The position numbers were made by a program, and so were the translations under genes. The notes under the pieces were generated by a model that saw only the letters and a list, made by a program, of their open reading frames with translations, ran no database searches and was not told the origin of the DNA. This document shows positions 50,860-62,748 of a stretch of DNA of 64,000 nucleotides, piece by piece. Source of the stretch: Lunularia cruciata (taxonomy: Eukaryota; Streptophyta; Marchantiopsida; Lunulariales; Lunulariaceae); assembly GCA_948567375.1 (NCBI GenBank), contig OX419755.1, positions 46,939,001-47,003,000 on the forward strand. The letters run 5' to 3'. Numbering within the stretch: the stretch's first letter is position 1; each line of letters begins with the position of its first letter.

Positions 50860-51930
50860 CAAATTTTGAGAGATTAAGATGATCATGGAGACATTACAAA
50901 GTCAAGTGCTGATCCTCAAGGTTGATCAAGCAATGCAAGAAGAAGAGCCATCTCAAAACCTTGTACCTAAGATTGAAGTACTTGGAGAGGCACCTGTGCC
51001 TACAAACCCTATCAATGATGAAGCCACATTGCTACTCCGGATGAAGAAGACCTGCAACATTGAGCCTTATAAGGTGCAGCATACAATGGGAGTAGTGGAA
51101 AAATGAATCTCAAGAATGAACTGATATTTCCAATTGTTTTCAATAGAGATCACAAAGCATGTTGTAGGCGTGTTTGCATGTAGGTTACTTGACCGATAAA
51201 TCACCTACATAGTACGATGCTTGGGAATGATCCATGTTGGCAGAGAGAAGGGAGGTCACATAGATAGCAATACAAGAAGGATTGTTGAAGAATTTCCAAT
51301 TGGTGGATTCCATGCAGATGGCCCAAATCTGACTAGGGATTGAGACAAAAGAATAGCATACAAGAGTATGAAGAGTCATTTTTGGATCTACAAGTCACAA
51401 TAACTAACATGAGTCCAATAGAGGCTCTCAACAATTTCAAACGAGGATTGAAGGAGTGGATTTGCAAAGAAGTCATGGTGCAAAATCTTTGCACAGTATT
51501 TGAAGCCATTGCTTGTGCACAAAGAATAGCAAGAGCATTGGATGGATGTGAAGGAGTAGTTCCACCTCAACACTATCAAGCAGAAATGCCACACATAGGT
51601 GGACTAGTACCAATAGAATTGGGCAACCTTTGATTTCAAGATCAAGGAGCAAGACCGCTTCAAGGAGAGCATGGATGGATAGAAGAACAAAGAGATGGAG
51701 TCCTACGAGGAGAAGGAACTCAAGTTGAACAATGCCATTGTAACAATTATGGTTGTATTGGGCACATATCTACCAACTATCGTACTTGTTTCCCTAGTGG
51801 CTCTTGGCCTTCATGCAGGCAATCTTTGAACAACATGGAGAGATGCACTAAAGAGAAGGAGGTGGAGATCACTTTGGAAAACAAAGATCGCTAGTAAATG
51901 TACCTTGTGACCTTATTGGCTCAATAAGGA
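50860..51930 (+). pseudogene. Gag of chromovirus I (broken)
   Basis: An N-terminal part (50,879-51,106) with LRMKKTCNIEP, a capsid-like part (51,340-51,600: SIQEYEESFLDLQVTITNMS, NNFKRGLKEWICKEV) and a degenerate knuckle near 51,732 (CNNYGCIGHISTN, one Cys lost to Tyr). Several stops and frameshifts. Confidence 0.7.
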
Positions 51931-51989
51931 AGCAAAGAAGCAAAGGAAGGAAGAAGACAAACGTGCAAAGGTCCCGAAAGGCAACCTCA

Positions 51990-52297
51990 CAATTGATTGT
52001 CGTGAATGGATCCTAGAAGGCAATCAAGTAAGAGTATTAATAGATCCGAGAGCAACAAAGAATTTCTTGTCTTGCTCTATTGCAATAAGATTGGGAATAG
52101 ATCTAGAGAGAGATGAGAGTGAAAAAGTAGAGTTACCTAACGGGCAAACAACAAGGATTGAATCATTACCTAGACTGGTAACATTCTCTATAAGAGAATA
52201 TCAAGAACCAATTGAGTGGCAAGTGATACAATTAGCTTGTTATGATGCAATCTTAAGCATGCCATGGATGGAGCATTTCAACCCTATGGTAGATTAG
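51990..52297 (+). pseudogene. Protease of chromovirus I (active site lost)
   Basis: The sequence VLIDPRATKNFLS stands where LIDSGATHNFIS-like sequence is usual, so the Asp-Ser-Gly triad has become Asp-Pro-Arg. It continues with LPRLVTFSIREYQEPIEWQV and AILSMPWMEHFNPMVD. Confidence 0.75.
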
Positions 52298-52459
52298 AGG
52301 AAGAAAGTAGTGAGAACCCACCAATGGTCAATCTTTGGGGTTAAAGAAAAATCACACAAGCAAGAATTGCATTTGTATGTCATAGGGATGGCAACTGTCT
52401 ATAAGACCGATAGATGTTTCATGGGTCTAATAAGGGAAGTCTAGAGTGCACAACTTGAT

Positions 52460-53718
52460 GGACAAATTCTTGAGAAATTGAAGGATGTGTTGGATGAGTT
52501 TCAAGATGTCTTTCTTGATGATCTACCATCTGGATTACCACCAAAAAGGAGAGTAGATCATAAAATTGAGACACTCCCGAGGAAGACACCTCCTTGTAAG
52601 GCCCCATATTGCCTAGCACCTCATGAGTTGGAAGAGTGTAAGACTAAAATTGAGGAAATGCTACAGAAAGAGTTCATTCAACCTAGCATACCTATGGGGC
52701 TCCTATCTTGTTTGTGAAGAAGAAGGATAGTATAACGCGCATGTGCATTGACTATTGGGGTCTCAATCAGCAAATAGTTAAGAATAAATACCCCTTACCT
52801 TGCATGGATGACATGTTTGATCAACTCCATGGAGCAAAATACTTCACCAAATTGGACTTGCAGAGTCATTACAATCAAATCCAAATTGCAAAGGAGGATG
52901 TGTACAAAATTGCTTTTTGAACCAAGTATGGCCACTTTGAGTATCTCGTGATGCCTTTTGGCCTCACCAATGCACCTGCCACTTTCATGAATCTAATGAA
53001 TGACATATTTCATCCATACTTAGATAAGTCTATTATTGTCTTCTTGGACGACATCTTAGTATACAATAGCACAATGAAAAAATAGAAATAGCATCTATGA
53101 GAAGTCCTCCAAATTCTAAGACAAAATTGATTGTATACCAAAATCTCAAAGTGCAAGTTTGGCAAGTCTAAAGTAGACTACTTGGGGCATAGAGTAAGTG
53201 TAGAGGACATTCAAGTATTGATAGATAAAATAGAGGTCATACAAAAATAGAGTGCCTCAAAAGATCATACTCAACTCAAGAGCTTCTTGGGTTTGATGGG
53301 ATTTTATCATAGATTTGTCAAGGACTTCTCTAAGGTTGCACAGCCTTTAACGACACTACTTGGCAAGGGAAAGAAGTGGACATGGAGAACCGCACAAGAG
53401 TTGGTCTTTCAAGAATTGAAAGCTACCTTGCTACATGCACTAATCTTGAAGTGGTATGACCCAAAACGTCCAATCAATTTGGCTATATATGCATTAGGTA
53501 TAGCAATAGGAGCAATCCTACAACAAGAGTGGCATGATGGATGGCATCTAATTGCATATTTCTATCAAAAGTTGTTATTGGTAGAGCACAACTACCACAC
53601 CACAGAACAAGAAGAGTTGGCCATCGTTCTTGCAACCAAGCATTGGAAGCACTATCTAGGCGAGAAGGCATTTGCAGTAGAGACAGGCCACAAACCTCTA
53701 GTCTACCTTGAGACGTAG
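52460..53718 (+). pseudogene. RT and RNase H of chromovirus I (broken)
   Basis: [75 protein letters not shown] and [10 protein letters not shown] (catalytic LDD), then RNase H with FYHRFVKDFSKVAQPLT, QPL-type core and EQEELAIVLATKHWKHYL. A TGA at 52,918 and further stops around 53,080-53,250. Confidence 0.85.
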
Positions 53719-53769
53719 AAGGATCTATCTCATGCCAAATTTGGTGGGCAAAGTGGCAACAATGCTTCA

Positions 53770-54890
53770 ACATGACAATCACTTATGTGGAAGGTAAAAA
53801 GCAACTTATAGATGCATTCACCCGCATGCCAGTGGCAAACAACTTGGTAGTAGAGGTTAAGATTAACCTTGAATTCTGGCCAGAGATTTTGGTTGCTACA
53901 AAAACTAATCCACAGATTGTAGAAGCACAATCATCCAAAAGCATCACCAGCACCCAAGGACTCACCTTTTGTGATGGCAGATTATGGATCCCAAATGTCC
54001 TAAAATTACGCACTAGCAAAATGGTGCATAACCCTAAACCATTCTAGCAAAATGTCATGATTTGGCCGTTGCAGATCATGTCGGAGTAGACAAGACCTTG
54101 GATGCAGTCTAGTGCCATTACTATTGGCCCAAGATGAGCAACTATGTGATGGACTATGTCTGCCTACTTTGTCAACAAGACAAAGCTTCTAATCAAGCTC
54201 CTACAGGGCTCCTTCAACCTCTTCCCACTCCTACCCAACTTTGGGAATAGGTGAGTATGGATCTTGTTTGTGAACCCTGAGCAAGACCAGCTCAGGGTTT
54301 GACTCCATCATGGTCTTTTGTGGACCGGCTCAGCAAAATGATTCATGTACGCCCTACCACCAAGGATTTGACCACTCCACAACTAGCTTAATTATACTTA
54401 GATGCAATCTTCTCTCGTCATGGCTTGTCTCAAGTACTCATCATCAATAGAGACACTCAAAACACTAGTTTGTTTTGGTAAACACTCTTTAGTTTTGTCA
54501 AAACCAAGTTGGCCTTGTCCACAACTTACCACCTACAAACAGACGGACAAACAAAGCGGGCTAATTGCACTATGAAGACATGTTATGTAGATTCACCTTA
54601 GAAGAGCAAGAGAGGTGGGACACCCTACTCCCATTGGTGGAATTTGCTTACAACAATTCAATGCATACATCCACCCAGGCCACTCTGTTCTTCCTCATGT
54701 ATGGTGAGCATGCCTTCACACCTTCTAGCTTGATGCAGATCCGTCCAGTAGCTACCAAGGTTGACACAGTCAATACATTTGTTTTTAGAATCCAACAAGG
54801 TATGGAGAACGCCAAGCACAGATTGCGCAATGTTGATAGAAGCACACAGTTGATGCACACACATCATGGAGTTCAATGTTGGGGATTAAG
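53770..54890 (+). pseudogene. Integrase of chromovirus I (catalytic Glu lost)
   Basis: HDLAVADHVGVDKT and VCLLCQQDK form the zinc end; VSMDLV holds the first Asp; IINRDTQNTSLFW the second. LQTDGQTKRAN has Lys where the catalytic Glu is expected. Many stops. Confidence 0.75.
54273..54299. repeat. Perfect 10-bp inverted repeat in integrase of I
   Basis: AACCCTGAGC, loop AAGACCA, GCTCAGGGTT. It lies after the first catalytic block and distorts the coding frame. Confidence 0.85.
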
Positions 54891-55099
54891 TGTGGCTATC
54901 GACAACCAACCTCACATTAGTTGGATCTTGCAAGCTCAAACCTCGTTTTATTGGGCATTTCTTGATTATTTGTTGAGTCGGCGTTGTGGCCTATCACCTC
55001 GAGCTACCACCACACATGAAGATCCATCTAGTGTTCCATGTTTCCCTACTATGCAGATATGCCCTCCAATCAGGCCAATGTCATTCCACACAAGACATT

Positions 55100-55318
55100 G
55101 ACCTTGTCCGACACTCATTGATGGCACGGAGGAATATGAAGTGGAGTGTATTCTCCAAAAATGCATGCATAGTACTCGCCATCCATGGACTATCTAGTAC
55201 AATGGAAAGGTTACCTTGTCTATGAAGCAACCTGGGAGCCTGCTACCAATTTTACACATGCAATGGTGTTGGTGCAAGCATTTGAGCAACAACTACACAA
55301 TGCAAATGTTGCATCTTA
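55100..55318 (+). pseudogene. Chromodomain remnant of chromovirus I
   Basis: Joining frames by eye, the order EEYEVECIL, then KGYLVYEATWEPATNF-type sequence and QAFEQQL, is the chromodomain pattern (Tyr-Glu-Val-Glu, Trp-Glu-Pro). Such domains direct integration to histone-marked chromatin. A stop and a frameshift are present. Confidence 0.65.
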
Positions 55319-55332
55319 AAAGGAGTAAGGTT
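55318..55332 (+). other. Polypurine tract of chromovirus I
   Basis: AAAAGGAGTAAGGTT directly before the 3' LTR start at 55,333. Confidence 0.65.
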
Positions 55333-55473
55333 TGTAATACCAAGAGCTAGCCATATGATCTAGATGTGAAATTTGGTTTAGTAACATCTGGAATCATATT
55401 ATACATGATGGTCAAAATAGATAAGATAGAAATATCACTAAAAGAGTTCTTCTACTAATAGTGCAAAAATTGA

Positions 55474-55502
55474 AATAAACTAAGATAAACTTAGTTTATT
55501 TC
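55474..55502. repeat. Inverted repeat 1 in 3' LTR of I
   Basis: AAATAAACTAAG, loop ATAAA, CTTAGTTTATTT; 12-bp perfect stem. Absent from the 5' LTR. Confidence 0.85.
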
Positions 55503-55523
55503 AATTTACTTAGTTTTTAAAGA

Positions 55524-55555
55524 AGTTTATCTTATAAGTTTATAAGATAAACTTA
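55524..55555. repeat. Inverted repeat 2 in 3' LTR of I
   Basis: AAGTTTATCTTATAA, loop GT, TTATAAGATAAACTT; 15-bp perfect stem. Absent from the 5' LTR. Confidence 0.85.
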
Positions 55556-56158
55556 TAAACTTGAAAACCTTAGAACAAATAACTAAACATATGATTTAAA
55601 AGTGAGAATTGGTTTGGTAACATCTAAAAGGATGTTACACATGATGGACTTAACAGATTAGAAAGAAGTAGCACCAAAAGTGGACTTCTTCTAATAGAGT
55701 GAAACCAAAATATGCATGAAATCTTTGAAGGCAATTTTGGAGGCCTAAACGGATGAATTAGGCCTCAAAAATGTGCAGACCCCCCCCCCCTTTAATGGAG
55801 GTAAGGTTGGCCTTCCCTCCTTCTTGGATTTTCTTTTCAAGAGCTTTCCAATGGTACCTCACCCACGTGATTATAAGATTCCTATTAGAAGATTCTATAA
55901 AAGATTCCCTCCGATCAAGCTTGTTTGACCAACCAAATAGGACCAGGACCAACATGTCACCCATCCAAGTAAGTAATCCAAGGGTGGAGCTTGCTGACAT
56001 GTCACCTATCTGTGTGCCTAATCCTATGGTGGAGCTTCCTTGGAGGAGATCCTCTTTGTCTATAATAATATAATAAAGAGAAGGTGCTCCTTTGGGGCAT
56101 CGGATGATTGAGTGTGAAATTTATGTTTTCTCTCTTCTCTTGTCCTTGGAGTAGTACA

Positions 56159-56163
56159 ATAGG
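56159..56163. repeat. Target site duplication ATAGG, right of chromovirus I
   Basis: ATAGG directly after the 3' LTR end GTAGTACA; the partner is at 49,494-49,498. Confidence 0.85.
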
Positions 56164-58205
56164 TCACTTGATCAGATTGCATTGATTGATCAGATTGCAC
56201 AAAATCAGGCTTTTGCCTCTTATAGAAAGTTGGTGAAGTGCAAGAAGCGGGCATTTTCAAGACTCAAGGAAGTTGAGTTGAGCATTGAGTTGAGAAGAAA
56301 TCCCAAGGCTTTCTAGAATAAGGTAACCATTAGATCTCCATCTTCATCGCTGGACTTGAATGAGCTTTGTAACTATGTGAAGGATCTATACTTTTTCCTA
56401 GATGCTCCAACCATAGCACCTAGCATTGGATCTGCTCACACCATCTTTGAAGCTGATGTGAAGTACCAACTCAAGAAGTTGGTCAATGGTAAGGCTGAAA
56501 ACCTTGATGGACTATGTGTTGAACTTCCGAAGTGGGGCGGTAGCCATCTGATTTCAGTACTCACTTCTCTCTTGAATGAGGCAATCAAGTGTGGCTTTCT
56601 TGATAGCTGGTGCTTGAAGAAGGTAGTTTTTATTCACAAGTCTGGCCAAAGAGATGTTGCCACCAATTACCATACCAAACTAGTTGGTAATATTTTTGCC
56701 AAGTTGTATGGTCGAATTTTGGAGTCTAGGTTGACAACTTAGGCTTAAAAAGTACAAAATTTGAGCTAAGTGCCAAGCTCATTTCAGATAAGGCTTTAGT
56801 ACCTTGGACCACCTATTGGTAGTCCATGTTTTGTGGTGGAAATCTAAGGGTGTTGGGAGAGCATTTATTGATTTCAAGAAGGCCTTTGATAAGGTGCTTA
56901 GGAAATCTCTAAGTGAGAGACTCATTGAAGTTGGTGTTTCATCAGATTTGATTGGTGTTATCTCTAGACTCTATAAGAAAGTGGTTGTGAGACTTTCATT
57001 TTTGAGCTCTCAAGATGCCCTTAGCACAATGGGTGTGATTCAATGTTGCTCTTTATCTCAAATTGTGTTTGGAATCTTCATTGATGATCTAGAGAGACTA
57101 CTTATGGAAGTTGGAGCTACCAAAGTACAGGTTGGCTCTTTGATGATACATGCACTCCTTTATGCAGATGATGTAGTGCTCTTCTCCACCAATCTATAGA
57201 GTTTACAAAAGCTGTGGATTCTCTACTTTGCTTTTGCAATCAAAGAAAGATGGAGGTGGACCTTGTTCATTGGCAAGTCCAAGGTGATTGTGGTGGGTCT
57301 AAAGGTGTCAAACCTTTTTTTTTTATGGAAAGCAGTTGGAGCAAGTTTCTTCTTATTAGTATCGGCCCTTGAGTTTTCTCATGACTATAGTTCGTCTACT
57401 TGTGTGAAGATGAGAATCAATGCAGGGTTTAGAGCTTTTTATTCACTCATGAATCGCTCTCGACTTGCTCATCTTACAACATGGGAGTTGAAGAAGGTGT
57501 TGTTCAGATCTCTTGTGCAGCCGATGGTTCTCTATGGTGCTCAAATTTTGGGTCCAGGTACTAAGAAGACATGGTGGCAAAAGTCAGAGAAAGTTCAGAA
57601 ATTGTTTTTGTGTGATGAACTTGGGATGAGGACTCAAACTCCTTATGTATTGTTGTTTGTTGAATAGGGTTTTTGCCTCTTAAGGCTGAAGCTTTATTCT
57701 TAGCTCTCACATATGCCAGTAAGGTGAGGTCCATGGAGAATGAGAGAATTCCATACCAAGCTTTTTGTGCCACTCTATCTATTGGTTGGTATGCAGATCT
57801 GATTGCATGGGCCACAAGGTGGAATGTTTGTGAGCAACATTGGAGATTGGAGCCCATTGCACTAAGAAAAATGATCAAAGAGCAGTTCTTATTTCACTTA
57901 TGGCAGCAACCTGGTATTAAGATGGTGTTCTATCAACAGTTTGTAAATCCTATGTTGGTGTATTGTGAGCAAGATTATCTCTTGGCTAGTATTTCTACTT
58001 CACTTAGATATATTATTGCCCAATATAGAACTAGTTCTCATCGACTAGAAGTAGAACAAGGACATTGGTAGCAAATAGAGCACTCCATGCGACTTTGAAA
58101 ATTTTATTCTATGAGTGATGTTGAGGATGAGCACCATGTGTTTGTTGATTGCACTTGTTACATCCAAATCAGAGTTAAACATCAAATTACTTATAGTGAT
58201 TTCTC
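56159..58205 (+). pseudogene. LINE J ORF2: RT to C-terminus (broken)
   Basis: It continues J after the chromovirus: SYRKLVKCKKRAFSRLKEVE, LNELCNYVKDLYFFLDAP, KAENLDGLCVELPKWGG, FIDFKKAFDKVLRKSL, GVIQCCSLSQIVFGIFIDDLE, LLYADDVVLFS and then LQPMVLYGAQIL-type sequence, LFLCDELGMRTQTPYV, and the Cys/His end near 58,090-58,150. A TAG at 57,197-57,199 stands where the copy at 45,965 has CAA. Stops near 56,315, 56,741 and 57,667. Confidence 0.85.
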
Positions 58206-59818
58206 AAGAGCTTGATGAGATTTTGAAATCTTGAGACTAGAGATTTCCCAAAAAATTGGCATGTGATGTCTCATCACTTACTCTTCTACACCTCACACCT
58301 ACACTCTTCTTTGCTTGTGTTAGAAGCGCCTTGCCAAGAGCTTTCTATGACCACCAAGATTGCACTATTCCGAGCTTTTTGCCAAAAGTTGTGAGTGATT
58401 GATTTTTTTGACAGAGGACCCATATTTGATAGTTTCTTTCTTAATCATGAGGAGTCCAAATGGAGTGATTTTTGTGGCACTAGATGCACCTTGATCAGCT
58501 TTTTAGATTGATACAAAGCACTCTTCAAGAACACATCTGTGGAGAAAGTTATAAGGATTCAGATTTTGTCACCTTTGGCAGATTTTAGGGTTTGAAGTGC
58601 AATTTGGAGCTACTGTATCTCTATCAATACTCTAGAAAATAGAGTGGTTGAGGTCTCATTGGAGGCTCCATGCTGAGATGTTTCTTTCAAGATAAAGCTT
58701 GTGCAATTTGAAGCATTACACAAAGAGTTTTGGATTTTTGAATTCTGAGGAGGCTTTGAGGAGTTTATGTGATTGTGCAAGAATTTGGAGGGGTATTGCT
58801 CTGCAATCACAAGTGCAAATCTAGTGAAGATTGTTGCATCAAAATCTTTGACTTACAAGCTCTCTTTCAAGGCCAAGCTCGCAGCATATGGGTGTTTGAA
58901 CAAGCAGTGGTGACAATTCTCATTCTCATCTATTCTTTTGAATGGTTCTTGATTTTGGAGTTTTGGTGGTAGATACTCAAATGCTTGTATTTATTCCAAT
59001 ACTTGCAAAAATGGAGCCATTTTGGTCTCATTAGAAGCACCATTATGAGCGCTTTCTTTCAAGGCAATGTTTGTGCAGTTTGGAGTAGTATACAAAGAGT
59101 TGTGGATTTCTGAATTCTTTGGAAGTTTTGAGAACTCCATGTGATAGGGCAAAAATTTGGAGAGGCATTGCTCTGTGGTCACAAGTGCAAATCCAGTGAT
59201 TAGGGTTGCATCAGAAAGTACAAGCTCTGTTTCAAGAAAAATTTCAAATCATGTGGAGGTCTGAGGAAGTAGTGGTGACAATTTTCATTTTGTCACAACT
59301 TGTGGATCTTGGTGTTTTGAGTACCAACTTTGGAGGGTAAGTTCTCTTCTCTCACAGACCAAATTAAGGTGATTCTTATGTCACACAGTCATAAGCTTGT
59401 TGAATCTATAGTTGGGGAGTTTGAGTATCCAGTGTAGATGATATGACCAATTGATTCACTGTGATACTCCTAAGTACTTTGTGTCATGATCTACTCATGT
59501 GAAGTAGGATTTCTCTGTACTTATCAGTCCAGATCAAGTGATTTTTGTGCCAATAGAAAAATTATTGCACAAGTTTTCTGTTGAGGTCTGATTTGTTACA
59601 ATTGGAGGCCAGATAAGGAAGTTGTGAAAGTGCTTACAGTTGTAAAACAATAGCCATGCCTACTTGAAAATCTTGAAGTTTTGGTGCTGGAAGTAAAACT
59701 TCTAGATTGACTGTGAGTGATAAGTGATTGGCACAATGGAGGACTCCAAGATGGTGAAAGACATTGCTGATATAGCCATGAAGCAATAACAATTAGCTTA
59801 AATGTATAGGAAAGCAAA
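58206..59818 (+). mobile_element. LINE K: 5' UTR and first codons of ORF1
   Basis: 5' UTR with monomer cores at about 58,455, 58,635, 58,815, 59,006, 59,186, 59,358 and 59,529, then ATGGAGGACTCCAAGATGG at 59,738, the ORF1 start seen in LINE F. It is cut at 59,818 and abuts a LINE tail in opposite orientation. Confidence 0.75.
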
Positions 59819-60438
59819 TAATGAAACAATGAAATATAAAGCCCAGAAGACCCAAAGAGTCAAAAGACCAAAAACACAATACAAAACATATGAATGTGAG
59901 CCTAGGCAAGAGCCTAGGGCATCTGACCAATGTGTGGCAAACTGGTCCAATGCCAACTAACCTCAGTCATGTACTTCCCTAACGCTAAAGCCTCAATCTA
60001 TAAGGAGTGTTGAGAAATCACTTGACTCATCCGATGTTTGACTATGATATGCTAGTAACAAGTGCAATCAACAAACACATGGTGATCATTCTCAACTTTG
60101 CTCATAGTACATAATTTGCAAATTTGCATGGAGTGCTCTATCTGTTGCCAACGTCCTTGTTCTACTTCGATTCTATGAGAGCTAGTTCTATATTGAGCAA
60201 TAACATGTCTAAGTGAAGGAGAAATCCTAGCAAAGAGATAATCTTGCTCACAATACACCAACATAGAATTTATAAACTGTTGATAGAACACCATCTTGGT
60301 ACCGGGTTGCTGCCATAAGTGAAGTAAGAATTGCTCCTTAATCAATTCTTGTAGTGCAATAGGCTCCAATCTCCAATGTCGCTCACAAACATTTCACCTT
60401 GTGGCCCATGCAATCAGATCTATATATTAACCAACAGC
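59819..60438 (-). pseudogene. 5'-truncated LINE 3' end (minus)
   Basis: Tail and 3' UTR at 59,819-60,050, then ORF2 C-terminus (EPIALQELIKEQFLLHLWQQPG, LCTMSKVENDHHVFVDCTCY). Head-to-head with the next fragment. Confidence 0.75.
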
Positions 60439-60762
60439 TAGAGAGAGCACTCCTGTGACTTTGCAAATTTTGTACTATGAGCAAAGTTCAGGATGAGCAC
60501 CATGTGTTTGTTGATTGCCCTTGTTACAAGCAGATTAGAGTCAGACATCAGATTAGTTGTAGTGATTTCTCAACACTCTTACAAATTGAGGCTTTAGCAT
60601 TAGGGAAGTATATGACCAAGGTAAGTTTACATCGGACCAATTGTTACACATTGGTTAGATGTCCTAGGCTCATATTTCATGTGTTTTGTATTGTTTTTTA
60701 GCCTTTTGACTCTTTGGGTCTTCCGGGCTTTATATTTATTGTTCATTGTTCATTGTTTACAG
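60439..60762 (+). pseudogene. 5'-truncated LINE 3' end (plus)
   Basis: ORF2 Cys/His end (MSKVQDEHHVFVDCPCY) to the TTCATTG tail at 60,762. It forms an inverted repeat of about 315 bp with 59,819-60,135. Confidence 0.75.
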
Positions 60763-60972
60763 TCTACATCATACCACCTACTTCAAGGGAGACCAAATCT
60801 CTTCTTGTGAGAACCTCTTGGAAATAAAGTAGTAGATGTAGATTGAAGAAGTGCAACCAACTGATCATTACGTTCTAGAATATCAGAACTTCACTCTATA
60901 GAGCTCAATTTCTCTTGGATAGCTTGTTGGTACAGAACTCGCTTGTGAATAAATTCTAGATGGAGTTTCTTC
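60763..60972 (-). repeat. LINE ORF2 linker fragment (minus)
   Basis: Matches LINE F 41,560-41,760 (linker between endonuclease and RT). Non-functional. Confidence 0.65.
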
Positions 60973-61936
60973 AATGAAACAATGAAATATAAAGCCCAGA
61001 AGACCCAAAGAGTCAAAAGGCTAGAAACACAATACAAAACACATGAAATGTGAGCCAAGGCAAGAGCCTAAGGCATCTGACCAATCTGTAACAAATTGGT
61101 CCAATGTACATTAATCTCCGTCATATACTTCTTTTATGTTAAGGCTTCAACTTGTAAGAGAGTTGAGAAATCACTACAAGTAATTTGATGTCCAACTTTG
61201 ATCTGCATGTAACAAGGGCAATCAACAAACACGTGGTGCTCATCCTCAACTTTGCTCATAGTACACAATTTGCAAAGTTGTATGGAGTGCTCTATTTGCT
61301 GCCAACATCCTTGTTCTACTTCTAGTCTATGAGAGCTAGTTCTATACTAAGCAATAACATGTCTAAGTGAAGTAGAAATCCTAGCCAAGAGATAATTTTG
61401 CTCACGATACACCAACATAAGATTTACAAAATGTTGATAGAACACTCTCTTGGTACCGGGTTGTTGCCATAAGCAAAGTAAGAACTGCTCCTTGATCACT
61501 TGTTGTAGTGCAATAGGCTCTAATCTCCAATATCGCTCACAAAATTTCCACCTTGTGGCCCATGCAAATAGATCTGTATACCAACCATCAAATAGAGTGG
61601 CACAAAATGCTTGGTATGGAAGTCTCTCATGTTCCATGGACCTCACCTTAGTGGCATATGTGAGAGCTAAAAACAAAGCTTCAGCCTCAAGAGGCAAAAG
61701 CCCTATTTCATCAAGCAACAATACATAAGGAGTTTGAGTCCTCACCACAAGTTCATCACACAAAAACAATTTCTGAACTTTCTCCACCTTTTGCCGCCAT
61801 GTCTTCTTAGTACCTGGACCCCAAATCTAAGCACCGCAAAGAACCACCGACTACACAAGAGATGTGAGAAACACCTTTTTCAACTCCCATGTGGTAAGAT
61901 GAGCAAGTCTAGAGCGATTCATGAGTGAATATAAAC
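60973..61936 (-). pseudogene. 5'-truncated LINE 3' end (minus)
   Basis: Tail and 3' UTR, then ORF2 from LFLCDELVVRTQTPYV to the Cys/His end (61,787-61,230), extending to the SLMNRSRLAHLTTWELKK block near 61,930, where it is truncated. Stops near 61,347. Confidence 0.8.
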
Positions 61937-62748
61937 AAATGAGATAGACATCTCACCTCCATCTAATAACACCAAATTGACTTTGACACCAATTGGTATA
62001 TGATATAATAAGAGTGTCAACCTACTCCTAAGCTACCAAGATCACCAAGGATAGGATTAAATTGTCTTTCCTAGCCAAAGCTACATATGTAAAGGTATCA
62101 ATTGGCTAATCACTAGGACAACAAGTAAAGGTGGACTAGTTGGCTAGTGCACTAGTCTGGGAACAAAAGATCTAAGATTCAAACCTTGTTATCTAGAAAG
62201 GTGTGCAAATTTTGCTAAGTGGTGACCAAAAACTATCAAAACCTCATCTAAACTAGCTAACTTTTTGGCCTTTTGTAGCCTCTCTAGCCCTATGCATCAA
62301 AACCTCTAAACACCAAAATTTAGCCAAATGAGGCCTTTCTTCTTACCAATTCAAACCGTCTCTAAATCTAGCCAAGCTTCACCAACTCAATCATTAGCTA
62401 GGGCAATTTGAGCAACCTTTAACTTTGGACCACCCATGCCAACTCAACCTCCAAATCTAGATAACCTTTGCAAACCTAATGCAACTTCTCTATAGTTGGC
62501 TAACTGCCAAATTCTCTACTAAATATCAAGTTGGGCCAAATTGAGAAGATGTGGATCTCTAAATCTCTAATTTGAGAAGATGTGTTACTCAATCCACCTC
62601 CAATTTTTCACTTCAATTTTGCATCAAATTGACCTTGATTTCACCGGTTGGGCTCAAATTAAACACACACTATCTCAAATTGATTCAATTATCATAAATT
62701 TGGCTAGCACTTTTGCACACAATCTACCCCATTGCAAAATCTACATCA

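Larger units (their letters stand above)
49499..56158 (+). mobile_element. Chromovirus I (Ty3/gypsy), complete but decayed
   Basis: 6,660 bp with LTRs 49,499-50,239 and 55,333-56,158, TSD ATAGG on both sides, tRNA-iMet primer site, gag, protease, RT, RNase H, integrase, chromodomain remnant and polypurine tract, in chromovirus order. All domains carry stops. It sits in LINE J. Confidence 0.9.
55333..56158 (+). repeat. 3' LTR of chromovirus I, with an 80-bp AT-rich insertion
   Basis: 826 bp, TGTAATACCAAGAGC to GTAGTACA. About 80 bp longer than the 5' LTR because of palindromic sequence at 55,474-55,556. A run of 13 C lies at about 55,779-55,791. Confidence 0.85.
47936..58205 (+). mobile_element. 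LINE J, split by chromovirus I
   Basis: 5' UTR (47,936-48,867), then directly ORF2 endonuclease (48,868-49,498), then after the chromovirus (49,499-56,158) the rest of ORF2 (56,159-58,205). ORF1 is deleted: the 5' UTR is fused to the VLFWNIHGLTHT start of ORF2. The target around the insertion, GCTATGGATAGG, continues as TCACTTGATCAGATTGC, matching LINE F near 41,520. The 3' end is cut by LINE K. Confidence 0.75.

Noticed and set aside
59738-60440. LINE K and the following inverted fragment as a twin-priming product
   Set aside because: Twin priming inverts the 5' part of one copy and leaves one tail. Here both inverted fragments carry their own 3' tails, so separate insertions or rearrangement fit better.
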